Shown here piece after piece: positions 1-5,738 of a stretch of DNA of 6,969 bases; within the stretch, counting starts at the first letter, position 1; each line of letters opens with the position of its first letter. Position numbers and translations under genes: made by a program. The notes beneath the pieces are model-generated. The model was not told the DNA's origin, ran no database searches, and worked only from the letters and a program-made list of their open reading frames with translations. Origin of the DNA: an uncultured Lachnospiraceae bacterium (GTDB lineage Bacteria > Bacillota > Clostridia > Lachnospirales > Lachnospiraceae); the NCBI GenBank assembly GCA_948441955.1, contig CAOJQZ010000098.1, forward strand, positions 1 through 6,969, read 5' to 3'.

Positions 1-67
1 TCTTCAAACATTTTCTCCACTTGTTTTTCAATGTCTGCAAGATATTCATACTCAAATTGTTCTTCAT
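1..67 (-). CDS. 5' end of a divergent minus-strand gene, possibly frameshifted (partial)
   Basis: On the minus strand a GGAGG ribosome binding site (77-81) sits 9 bases before an ATG (65-67), and the frame then stays open to the window edge for 22 codons, beginning MKNNLSMNILQ. That reading is basic and not convincing. The neighbouring minus-strand frame reads EEQFEYEYLADIEKQ and onward, an acidic helix-like sequence that looks much more like real protein, but it has no start codon and a TAA lies just upstream. Adding one A after ATGAA would join the good ribosome binding site to the good reading (MKEQFEYEY...). The gene may therefore carry a one-base deletion, or the window may contain a sequence error. 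It is transcribed away from the methylase operon. I do not recognise the product and too little is visible to assign a function. Confidence 0.35.
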   Translation of the reverse strand, partial: MKNNLSMNILQTLKNKWRKCLK

Positions 68-89
68 AAACTTAATCCTCCGTATACAA

Positions 90-247
90 GGGTATTAAGA
101 TTTTTATACTTCCTTATTAACCCGTGGTATTTGGTTCTGGGGAGTTTTCTTTTGGGAGGTTTTTTGTATCTTTTTTGCAGTAAATGTGATATTCTTATTA
201 AGTAGAATTTAAAAAGAAAATTGGAAAGACAAGGGCTACTTAAATTC
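90..247. other. Intergenic leader between the divergent left gene and the methylase operon
   Basis: This AT-rich stretch should hold the promoters for both directions. On the plus strand it is strongly T-rich from about 145 to 176 and A-rich from about 207 to 222. The best plus-strand promoter sign is an extended -10 (TGA then TATTCT, 187-195) without a convincing -35. A TTTGCA (174-179) and TATTAA (196-201) pair 16 bases apart is an alternative. A plus-strand frame is open from base 2 to a TAG at 203-205; it is discussed as a finding and is not called as a gene. Confidence 0.4.
187..195 (+). promoter_or_regulatory. Possible extended -10 promoter element for the restriction-modification operon
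   Basis: TG (187-188), one base, then TATTCT (190-195) fits an extended -10 element. The nearest -35-like hexamer, TTGTAT (164-169), is 20 bases away, longer than ideal, although extended -10 promoters depend less on the -35. Transcription would start near 202, leaving a leader of about 60 bases before the methylase gene. This is a weak call. Confidence 0.25.
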
Positions 248-253
248 AGGAGG
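248..253 (+). promoter_or_regulatory. Ribosome binding site of the methylase gene
   Basis: A perfect AGGAGG lies 7 bases before the ATG at 261 and fixes that start. It is the strongest Shine-Dalgarno site in the four-gene operon. The endonuclease gene has no comparable site, so methylase is expected to be made more efficiently than endonuclease. Confidence 0.8.
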
Positions 254-260
254 CACGAAA

Positions 261-1109
261 ATGGCAGGAAACAATCCATTCGTTACGCCAATATTAAAAT
301 GGGTAGGCGGTAAGAGACAGCTTTTGGCTCACATTGAACCGCTTATTCCGAAATATTCAACATATTACGAACCATTTGTAGGAGGAGGGGCCGTGCTGTT
401 TCGCATACAGCCGGCAAAGGCTGTTATAAATGATTCGAATCCGGAGCTGATAAATGTTTATCTGACAATAAAAAATGAATTAGGAGCATTGACTGAAAAG
501 CTGAAGGAACATAAAGCAAATAGTTCTGAAGAGTATTTTTACAGTATTCGTGCGCTGGATCGTGATAAAAAAATATTTGAGAATATGACGAATGTTGAAA
601 GAGCGGCACGTATTATATATCTAAATAAAACCTGCTATAATGGTTTGTTTCGGGTAAACAGCCTGGGAGAATTTAACTCTCCGTGGGGCAGATATAGAAA
701 TCCGAACATTACAAATGAAACAACGTTAAATGCACTGCATACGTATTTTAATAAAGCGAATATTACAATTAAATGCGGAGATTACACAGAAGCATTAAAA
801 GGGATTCGAAAAGGAGCGTTTGTATACTTTGATCCGCCTTACATGCCAATAAGTTCTTCCGCTTCATTTACAGGATATACTGCAGGCGGTTTCGGAGAAC
901 AGGAGCAGGTGGCGCTGAAGGAACAATGTGACGCTTTAAATGCAAAAGGGATCAAGTTTTTGCTTTCAAATTCCTCCTGCCCATTTATCGAAGACTTGTA
1001 TAAAGACTATATCGTTGAACATGTAAATGCAAAAAGAGCAATTAATGCTAATCCAAAAAAGCGCGGAGAAATAAAAGAAGTACTGGTGCGGAATTATGAG
1101 CTTGATTGA
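261..1109 (+). CDS. dam: DNA adenine methyltransferase, Dam/DpnM (D12 class) family
   Basis: The 282-residue product is predicted to transfer a methyl group from S-adenosylmethionine to the N6 of adenine in a short DNA site, protecting it from the endonuclease encoded next. Motifs run in the alpha-class order. The N-terminal KWVGGKRQ (residues 13-20) and the SAM-binding FVGGG of motif I (39-43) come first. A target-recognition stretch typical of Dam/DpnM/EcoRV-type enzymes follows (TCYNGLFRVN and EFNSPWGRY, within 124-145). The catalytic DPPY of motif IV is at 191-194. Length matches the family (about 270-285), and no key residue is missing. Family members recognise GATC or related sites such as GATATC, so the exact site cannot be fixed by eye. 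The start is set by an AGGAGG. The last 14 bases overlap the endonuclease gene. Pairing with an endonuclease suggests a restriction-modification role rather than a solitary housekeeping Dam; the symbol denotes the family only. Confidence 0.93.
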   Translation: MAGNNPFVTPILKWVGGKRQLLAHIEPLIPKYSTYYEPFVGGGAVLFRIQPAKAVINDSNPELINVYLTIKNELGALTEKLKEHKANSSEEYFYSIRALDRDKKIFENMTNVERAARIIYLNKTCYNGLFRVNSLGEFNSPWGRYRNPNITNETTLNALHTYFNKANITIKCGDYTEALKGIRKGAFVYFDPPYMPISSSASFTGYTAGGFGEQEQVALKEQCDALNAKGIKFLLSNSSCPFIEDLYKDYIVEHVNAKRAINANPKKRGEIKEVLVRNYELD

Positions 1110-2379
1110 TGAAAAATGGGAAATTCTGTTTGAGAAGTATCATATTGCAGAGGAAATAAAGAAAAACGGACTGTTTTATATAACAGCGGATCAGATTCGA
1201 GAGGTAAAGGAGCCTCGTCTGATGACAAAATTTGATACAAGGGAATCCCTGCCCGGTGTATTTGGAAGGAAAATTGCGATTCTGCCGGTAACAAGGGGGA
1301 AATACGTTCTCGGAGAGTTCGATTTGTATCAGGAATTTCCTGAAATGGCTTCCGATATTAAGCAAATGACCAGCGCCAGGATTCCAGATTATTATGAGAC
1401 AATAGATATGAATGATATTCGTTCAGAAGCCAGCGCAATTAATGTTATGAGTATAGCTGGAATATTGGATGATTTCTTAGGAGAAGAAAGCATGGTTCAG
1501 ACCGTGTCCGGACGTATGGGATCTGGAAGCTTTGGATTTCATGTAAGTGATTTTAGAAAATCTGCGCGGGCAGGACATAAACCATATATTGCCGTTCAGA
1601 ATTCTCAAGTAGAGATAGACGGTGGTTTTGAGAATCCCAATGTGTTTTCAATCATTGAAGGCAAAAATGTCGTTCACAGTAATTTTCTGATTCGGCAGCT
1701 TTATTATCCCGTTAGATTATGGGCACAAAAGATAAATAAACCAATCAGACCAGTGTTTATGGTTTATTCCAATAATATTTTCAGGCTGTTAGAATATGAA
1801 TTTACGGATATGGGATATTACAATTCGATCAAACTGGTGCAGGAACGAAATTATAGTTTAGAGGATATTGAAATTACACTGGAAGATTTATATGAGACAT
1901 GGAAAAAGACCAGCATCAGGCCAGAGCCGGGAGTTACATTTATTCAGGCTGATAGTTTTAATAAAGTGATTTCCTTAGTTGAAAATCTGAATGGAAGTCC
2001 AATGACGACGGGAGAGATTGCAGAACTGTTTGGTTTTAAGGAACGCCAGTCAGATTATTATTTTAATGCCTGCAGGTATCTTGGATTAGCCGAAAAGCGT
2101 TCAGGCGAAGAAGGCGTTAAGGTACATATTACCAGTCTCGGCAGACGGTTATTAAAAATGAAGTACAAGGAACGGCAGTTAGAATATGTCAGGCTTATTT
2201 TGGAACACCAGATATTTCATGAGCTTTTTGATACTATGCTGCAGATTGGAGAGATTCCAGATAAAGCTTGTATTACTATAAAAATGAGAAAATTAGAAGT
2301 TTGCGGTGAAAACTTAATAGACAGACGTTCCAGCTCTGTCAGAGGCTGGCTGTATTGGATTGTTTCATTGATGAATTAA
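1096..2379 (+). CDS. Predicted type II restriction endonuclease with PD-(D/E)xK-like site and C-terminal winged helix
   Basis: The 427-residue product is predicted to cut DNA at the site protected by the upstream methylase. A nuclease-like signature is visible mid-protein. E173 and D175 (in VEID) are followed after 12 residues by the strand FSIIEGKN, which supplies E188 and K190, in the pattern D-x(12)-E-x-K of PD-(D/E)xK enzymes. Residues about 285-355 look like a winged helix: a helix, then MTTGEIAELFGF, a probable recognition helix with YYFNACRYLGL, and a wing ending at ITSLGRRLL. This may read DNA. The protein is longer than classical DpnII/MboI enzymes (about 280-290) and I see no resemblance to them; it resembles proteins usually annotated just as type II restriction enzyme beside Dam genes. 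Its ATG lies inside the methylase gene without a good ribosome binding site, which suggests translational coupling. Recognition site unknown. The endonuclease role rests on the motif plus context. Confidence 0.75.
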   Translation: MSLIDEKWEILFEKYHIAEEIKKNGLFYITADQIREVKEPRLMTKFDTRESLPGVFGRKIAILPVTRGKYVLGEFDLYQEFPEMASDIKQMTSARIPDYYETIDMNDIRSEASAINVMSIAGILDDFLGEESMVQTVSGRMGSGSFGFHVSDFRKSARAGHKPYIAVQNSQVEIDGGFENPNVFSIIEGKNVVHSNFLIRQLYYPVRLWAQKINKPIRPVFMVYSNNIFRLLEYEFTDMGYYNSIKLVQERNYSLEDIEITLEDLYETWKKTSIRPEPGVTFIQADSFNKVISLVENLNGSPMTTGEIAELFGFKERQSDYYFNACRYLGLAEKRSGEEGVKVHITSLGRRLLKMKYKERQLEYVRLILEHQIFHELFDTMLQIGEIPDKACITIKMRKLEVCGENLIDRRSSSVRGWLYWIVSLMN

Positions 2380-2383
2380 AGGA
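2378..2383 (+). promoter_or_regulatory. Ribosome binding site that decides the membrane-protein start
   Basis: AAAGGA overlaps the endonuclease stop codon and lies 10 bases before the ATG at 2394. An in-frame ATG at 2355 lies inside the endonuclease gene and has no such site, so 2394 is preferred. Confidence 0.5.
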
Positions 2384-2393
2384 ATGGAATTTT

Positions 2394-2969
2394 ATGAAAG
2401 AAACAAAGGAAAAAAAATCCAGGAAACCAATTTTGGCTCCGTTATATGTATTGAAAGAAGAAAAAATATATTGGATATGGGTCTTTTTTGTATTTTTCTT
2501 TGGATTAATTAATATATGGGCCGCTATTTGCCTGGGAGAGAAAGACAGCGTAGTTTCAGCAATGGAGGAAGGAATTGTTTATACATATTCAATTTCCATT
2601 TGTGCCCCTTTTTTGGCAGAAATGTTGATTAAAGTGGTTGGCAGCAAAAGAGAGAACAAAGTGATGCCGTATGTATGGTATCATGTGATAACAGCGGCAA
2701 TTAATGTTGTCTTCATTATTGTTTTGACTTTTTTGTGGACGGGATCATACAGAGGAAACATTATCTTGCAAATTATTATTGCAATTGCAGCGACCGCATT
2801 TTCTTTTTATATGTATTGTATCTTACAAATGGAAAAGCATGAAGCCTTTGTGGGGGAATATGATGATTGCGAATATTTAAGAAATGAAAAGTCTCGAATG
2901 AACCAGACAGAAGCGGCTGCAGATAAATTGGTAACAATAGATGGAGAGGAAGGAGAAATAGAAATATGA
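2394..2969 (+). CDS. Four-helix integral membrane protein of unknown function
   Basis: I do not recognise this 191-residue protein. A lysine-rich N-terminus (MKETKEKKSRKP) precedes four predicted transmembrane segments at about residues 25-47, 59-80, 96-115 and 122-144. An acidic soluble tail of some 45 residues follows, ending GEEGEIEI. With a basic N-terminus and an even number of helices, both ends are expected in the cytoplasm. No catalytic motif is evident. The gene starts 14 bases after the endonuclease stop and shares an ATGA overlap with the DGQHR gene, so it is probably made together with that protein. Small multi-helix membrane proteins in defence loci are often pore-forming or membrane-disrupting effectors, and that is a reasonable guess here. 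A membrane anchor for the complex is another. An earlier in-frame ATG at 2355 would add 13 residues, but the basic start at 2394 and its ribosome binding site fit better. Confidence 0.75.
   Translation: MKETKEKKSRKPILAPLYVLKEEKIYWIWVFFVFFFGLINIWAAICLGEKDSVVSAMEEGIVYTYSISICAPFLAEMLIKVVGSKRENKVMPYVWYHVITAAINVVFIIVLTFLWTGSYRGNIILQIIIAIAATAFSFYMYCILQMEKHEAFVGEYDDCEYLRNEKSRMNQTEAAADKLVTIDGEEGEIEI
2950..2955 (+). promoter_or_regulatory. Ribosome binding site of the DGQHR gene
   Basis: AAGGAG lies 10 bases before the ATG at 2966, inside the end of the membrane-protein gene. Together with the ATGA stop/start overlap (2966-2969) it indicates both coupled and independent initiation of the DGQHR gene. 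Confidence 0.6.
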
Positions 2970-4036
2970 TAATAAAATTTCATGTGATAGAGATAACTCA
3001 ATCTGTCGGAACATTTTATGTTGGTAAAATGAAATCTTCCTCTTTAATTCATATATCGAAAACCATTCGCAGAAACGAAGATGGCGGAATTCAGAGGGAG
3101 CTGGCTAAAAGCAGAGTAAAAGAAATAGCAAAATATTGCGAAGACCCAGATGCAGCATTTCCTACTCCGATTATTCTGAATGTAAAAGGAGAAGATATTA
3201 TCAGCCTGGAACCACTTGACGGTTCGAACGATTTATATGAATTGATAATAGATGATGAGAAAGAGATTGCGGAAATTCTTGATGGTCAACACCGTGTAGA
3301 GGGCATAAAGCACGCAGGTGGCTTTGAGGTTGAATTAATGATTGTAATGATGTTTGATTTAACGGAAGAAGAGAAGGCATACATTTTTTCGACAATTAAT
3401 AGTAATCAGACAAAAGTGGATAAATCATTGATTTATGATTTGTTTGAACTGAGTAATACAAGAAGCCCCCACAAAACATGCCATGAGATTGCAAGGATTA
3501 TGAATTCAGATAGAAATTCACCATTTTGTGGTAAATTAAAGATGCTAGGAAAAAAGAGTGACAAAACAGCTGTTTTATCACAGGGAACATTTGTAAGTTA
3601 CCTATGCAGGCTGATTAGTAATAAACCTCAGCAAGACATGATTGATATAAAGAATGGGATTGAAATAAAAGATGACGATAGGTATGTGTTAAGGAAATAT
3701 TTTAAGAAAAAGAGGGATGATATAATTTTAAAATTATTGAATAATTATTTTTCTGCGGTTGCCAATGTTTTTTTTGAAGAGTGGGAAGATAATTGGGAGT
3801 ATATATTATCGAAGACAACTGGATATGGAGCACTTCTCAAAGCATTTCCGTATTTCTACGTGAAAGGAGCAAAAAGCAGGAAATTAACGCAAGAATATTT
3901 TGAAGAGGAATTCAGAAAAGCAAAGAATTTTTTGAGAGAAAGCAACATTAGACTGACTTCTCAAGATATACCATCTGGAGAATATGGGCAAATAAAACTA
4001 GCAAGATTATTGATTCAATGTATAGATGATGAATGA
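2966..4036 (+). CDS. DGQHR-domain protein (DndB-like, ParB/sulfiredoxin-related fold)
   Basis: The 356-residue product carries the family hallmark DGQHR at residues 106-110 within EILDGQHRVEGIKHAG. Other parts of the family pattern are also visible: an N-terminal beta-rich stretch with TFYVGKM; GGIQRELAKSRVKEIAKYC followed by FPTPIILNV, where R and the FPTxI strand are typical; and INSNQTKVDKSLIYDLFEL, with N145 and Q148 in the conserved IN-x-x-Q position. The C-terminal half is helical and has no motif I know. DndB, the best-known relative, is a regulator of DNA phosphorothioation, and DGQHR resembles the nucleotide-binding GxHR signature of ParB and sulfiredoxin. No dndACDE genes are seen here, so a role in phosphorothioation is not supported. 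A DNA-binding, nucleotide-hydrolysing or regulatory role in the restriction-modification or membrane-effector module is inferred. It overlaps the preceding gene by 4 bases (ATGA) and is probably the last gene of the operon. Confidence 0.88.
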   Translation: MIIKFHVIEITQSVGTFYVGKMKSSSLIHISKTIRRNEDGGIQRELAKSRVKEIAKYCEDPDAAFPTPIILNVKGEDIISLEPLDGSNDLYELIIDDEKEIAEILDGQHRVEGIKHAGGFEVELMIVMMFDLTEEEKAYIFSTINSNQTKVDKSLIYDLFELSNTRSPHKTCHEIARIMNSDRNSPFCGKLKMLGKKSDKTAVLSQGTFVSYLCRLISNKPQQDMIDIKNGIEIKDDDRYVLRKYFKKKRDDIILKLLNNYFSAVANVFFEEWEDNWEYILSKTTGYGALLKAFPYFYVKGAKSRKLTQEYFEEEFRKAKNFLRESNIRLTSQDIPSGEYGQIKLARLLIQCIDDE

Positions 4037-4057
4037 AATCTGGGGTATCTGAAAACA

Positions 4058-4080
4058 TATTACGGTTTGTAATACTTTTT
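4058..4080 (+). terminator. Weak rho-independent terminator candidate after the defence operon
   Basis: TATTAC (4058-4063) pairs with GTAATA (4069-4074) across the five-base loop GGTTT and is followed by CTTTTT (4075-4080). The 6-bp stem holds only one G-C pair, so it would be weak. Its position, 21 bases after the last gene and before the next promoter, supports the call. Confidence 0.4.
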
Positions 4081-4125
4081 AATCCACCCTTCTTTTGGCC
4101 TGCTGTCAAAACCTGAAAGATTTCG

Positions 4126-4152
4126 TTAAGATATCTTAGATTTTCCTTAACA
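4126..4152 (+). promoter_or_regulatory. Candidate response-regulator operator: three phased TTAxxx repeats
   Basis: TTAAGA (4126-4131), TTAGAT (4136-4141) and TTAACA (4147-4152) start 10 and 11 bases apart, about one DNA turn each, and end 3 bases before the -35 of the promoter below. Head-to-tail repeats with this phasing directly upstream of a -35 are typical of OmpR/PhoB-family response regulators; Bacillus PhoP boxes have a TTAACA-like core. The segment also contains a perfect 12-base palindrome (4127-4138, TAAGATATCTTA). The regulator is not encoded in this window, so its identity is unknown. Confidence 0.4.
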
Positions 4153-4155
4153 ATA

Positions 4156-4184
4156 TTGTCGCATCCAAGGGACTGCTGTATACT
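4156..4184 (+). promoter_or_regulatory. Sigma-A-type promoter of the SanA/YdcF-GT51 operon
   Basis: TTGTCG (-35, 4156-4161), a 17-base spacer and TATACT (-10, 4179-4184) predict transcription starting near 4191, about 40 bases before the SanA-like gene. It differs by one base in its two hexamers from the promoter at 5710-5738. Confidence 0.65.
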
Positions 4185-4230
4185 GTAGACGGTAATCAAT
4201 GATATATGCAGTTAGATAAGGGTGGCTTAA

Positions 4231-4917
4231 ATGAGAAAAGTAAAAAAAATAGCACGTTGTCTTCTTTCCGTTTTTCTAGCCGGAATGGCAGTAGTTTTAG
4301 TTATAATCGGCTATGTGATGACTACGTCAAAGGAGGAGATAGCGTCTGTAGAGGAGCTTAAGGAGACAGATGAAAAAGCAGATGCAGTAATTGTGCTGGG
4401 CGCCCAGGTGAAAGCCGACGGAAGTCCAAGTGTGATGCTTAAGGAGCGGCTGGATAAAGGAATCGAGATTTATCAGTCGGGGCTTACTGATCGGATCATT
4501 ATGAGCGGCGATCACGGCAGCGATGATTATGACGAGGTAAATGCTATGAAAGATTATGCGATAGAAAAAGGAGTGCCTTCGGAGCATATCTTTATGGATC
4601 ATGCGGGCTTTTCTACCTATGAGAGCATGTATCGGGCAAAAGAGATTTTTCAGGCAGAGAAGCTGATTGTAGTTACCCAGCAGTATCATCTTTACCGTGC
4701 GGTGTATGATGCAAAAGCCATGGGACTTAAGCCCAGCGGGATAGCCTGCGATACGGCTGTATATTCCGGGGATACATACCGGAAGCTGCGGGAGATGGCG
4801 GCTATAGCAAAGGATGTAGGATATTCCATACTGAGACCTGAGCCGTCCTGCCTTGGAGAGCCGATTCCTGTCAGTGGGAACGGAGACGTTACAAATGATC
4901 TTCTGGGAGATTCATAA
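4231..4917 (+). CDS. SanA/YdcF family (DUF218) membrane-anchored protein
   Basis: The 228-residue product has a basic N-terminus and one transmembrane helix (about residues 10-30), placing the remaining domain outside the membrane. The DUF218 fold is recognisable from ADAVIVLGAQV (50-60), the helix KERLDKGIEIYQSG, IIMSGDHG (89-96), an acidic E102, GVPSEHIFMDHAGFSTYES (114-132) and IVVTQQYHLYRA (146-157). These correspond to the family's conserved VLGGG, RL..a..lY..G, SGG, GvP...I...S.nT and vTs..H..Ra positions. Members such as E. coli SanA affect the envelope barrier and resistance to vancomycin at high temperature. Their biochemical activity is uncertain, so only a cell-envelope role is inferred. 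The ribosome binding site AGGGTGG (4219-4225) is 5 bases before the ATG. The 69-base gap to the glycosyltransferase gene shows no terminator, so the two are probably co-transcribed. The last 25 residues are hydrophilic and outside the domain. Confidence 0.88.
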   Translation: MRKVKKIARCLLSVFLAGMAVVLVIIGYVMTTSKEEIASVEELKETDEKADAVIVLGAQVKADGSPSVMLKERLDKGIEIYQSGLTDRIIMSGDHGSDDYDEVNAMKDYAIEKGVPSEHIFMDHAGFSTYESMYRAKEIFQAEKLIVVTQQYHLYRAVYDAKAMGLKPSGIACDTAVYSGDTYRKLREMAAIAKDVGYSILRPEPSCLGEPIPVSGNGDVTNDLLGDS

Positions 4918-4972
4918 AACGGATATTGGAATCAGACATAAGAGGCAGTATACTGAGGTAGAGAAACTTGAG

Positions 4973-4977
4973 AGGAG
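4973..4977 (+). promoter_or_regulatory. Ribosome binding site of the GT51 gene
   Basis: AGGAG ends 9 bases before the ATG at 4987 and supports that start. The rest of the 69-base spacer after the SanA/YdcF-family gene shows no obvious promoter or hairpin. Confidence 0.6.
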
Positions 4978-4986
4978 CTGACAGAA

Positions 4987-5706
4987 ATGAGAAAAAGACA
5001 TCCGATTAGAAGAGTGATATACGGTTTGTTTCTTATTCTTTTTTGTATCGTGGCAGGAACCGCCGCCTTCTACGGAGTAAAAGGTTATAGAATGTATAAG
5101 GATGCAGTATCTCAGGTGTCTGTTGCAGATCGGTTTGAGGAGATACAGAACGAGGAGCATTTTACTCAGTATGAGGATTTGCCGGAGTTTTACATAAATG
5201 CAGTGATTTCTGTAGAGGATCACCGATTCCGGAGGCATCCGGGCATTGATCCGATTGCAATATGCAGGGCTGCCTGGACGGATATAAAAGCAATGTCCTT
5301 TGTCGAGGGCGGCAGTACAATCACGCAGCAGCTTGCTAAAAATATGCTCTTTACACAGGATAAGAAGATGGAACGTAAGATGGCGGAAGTGTTTGCCGTG
5401 CTTGATATCGAGAGGGAATACAGCAAGGAGGAGATACTTGAGCTGTATGTAAATACCTCAAGCTTCGGCAGCGGATACTACGGTATCTATGCGGCGGCAG
5501 AAGGATATTTCGGGAAGCCGCCTTCGGAGCTTACGGATTATGAGTCCGCTATGCTGGCAGGCGTCCCTAATGCACCGTCAATGTATTCTCCGGACGTGAG
5601 TATGGAGCAGGCATCCCAGCGTGTGGGACAGGTATTGCGCAGCATGGTAGAATATGGATATCTTACACAGGAGGAAGCGGATAAGATAAAAGAGAGTGGA
5701 ATGTAA
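4987..5706 (+). CDS. Monofunctional peptidoglycan glycosyltransferase (GT51, MtgA/SgtB-like)
   Basis: The 239-residue enzyme is predicted to polymerise lipid II into glycan strands on the outer face of the membrane. An N-terminal anchor (about residues 10-29) follows a basic tip. All GT51 motifs are present in order: EDHRFRRHPGID with catalytic E77; GGSTITQQLAKN (108-119); RKMAE with the second catalytic E134, exactly 57 residues after E77 as in E. coli PBP1b (E233/E290); YSKEEILELYVN (145-156); and AAAEGYFGKPPSELT...ESAMLAGVPNAPSMYSP. The protein ends just after the GT51 domain where class A PBPs would continue into a transpeptidase, and there is no transpeptidase sequence downstream, so it is a natural monofunctional form and not a truncation. 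Placement behind a SanA/YdcF-family gene and a candidate response-regulator operator suggests envelope-stress control. Confidence 0.94.
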   Translation: MRKRHPIRRVIYGLFLILFCIVAGTAAFYGVKGYRMYKDAVSQVSVADRFEEIQNEEHFTQYEDLPEFYINAVISVEDHRFRRHPGIDPIAICRAAWTDIKAMSFVEGGSTITQQLAKNMLFTQDKKMERKMAEVFAVLDIEREYSKEEILELYVNTSSFGSGYYGIYAAAEGYFGKPPSELTDYESAMLAGVPNAPSMYSPDVSMEQASQRVGQVLRSMVEYGYLTQEEADKIKESGM

Positions 5707-5709
5707 ATG

Positions 5710-5738
5710 TTGTCCTGACTCTTGAAATCGGTTATACT
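5710..5738 (+). promoter_or_regulatory. Sigma-A-type promoter of the zinc-ribbon gene
   Basis: TTGTCC (-35, 5710-5715), a 17-base spacer and TATACT (-10, 5733-5738) predict a start near 5745 and a leader of roughly 57 bases. An overlapping alternative is TTGAAA (5722-5727) with TAAAGA (5745-5750), also 17 bases apart. The promoter begins 4 bases after the glycosyltransferase stop, and no terminator separates the two genes. Confidence 0.6.

Noticed and set aside
145..220. Inverted repeat TTTTCTTTT (145-153) and AAAAGAAAA (212-220)
   Set aside because: Both arms are low-complexity in an AT-rich leader and are 58 bases apart. Chance pairing is likely and no known regulatory structure fits.
64..279. 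71-codon minus-strand open frame
   Set aside because: It overlaps the methylase ribosome binding site and start, has no ribosome binding site of its own, and its Phe/Leu/Lys-rich product reflects the AT-rich leader.
1048..1365. 105-codon minus-strand open frame
   Set aside because: It is antisense to the end of the methylase and start of the endonuclease, with no ribosome binding site or recognisable motif.
2355..2393. Earlier in-frame ATG for the membrane protein
   Set aside because: It lies inside the endonuclease gene without a ribosome binding site. The ATG at 2394 has AAAGGA upstream and gives a typical basic N-terminus.
4130..4135. GATATC inside the operator palindrome as a possible target of the adjacent Dam-family methylase
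   Set aside because: Some Dam relatives do recognise GATATC, but others use GATC, and further GATATC and GATC sites occur elsewhere in the window. Nothing in the sequence links this site to the enzyme.
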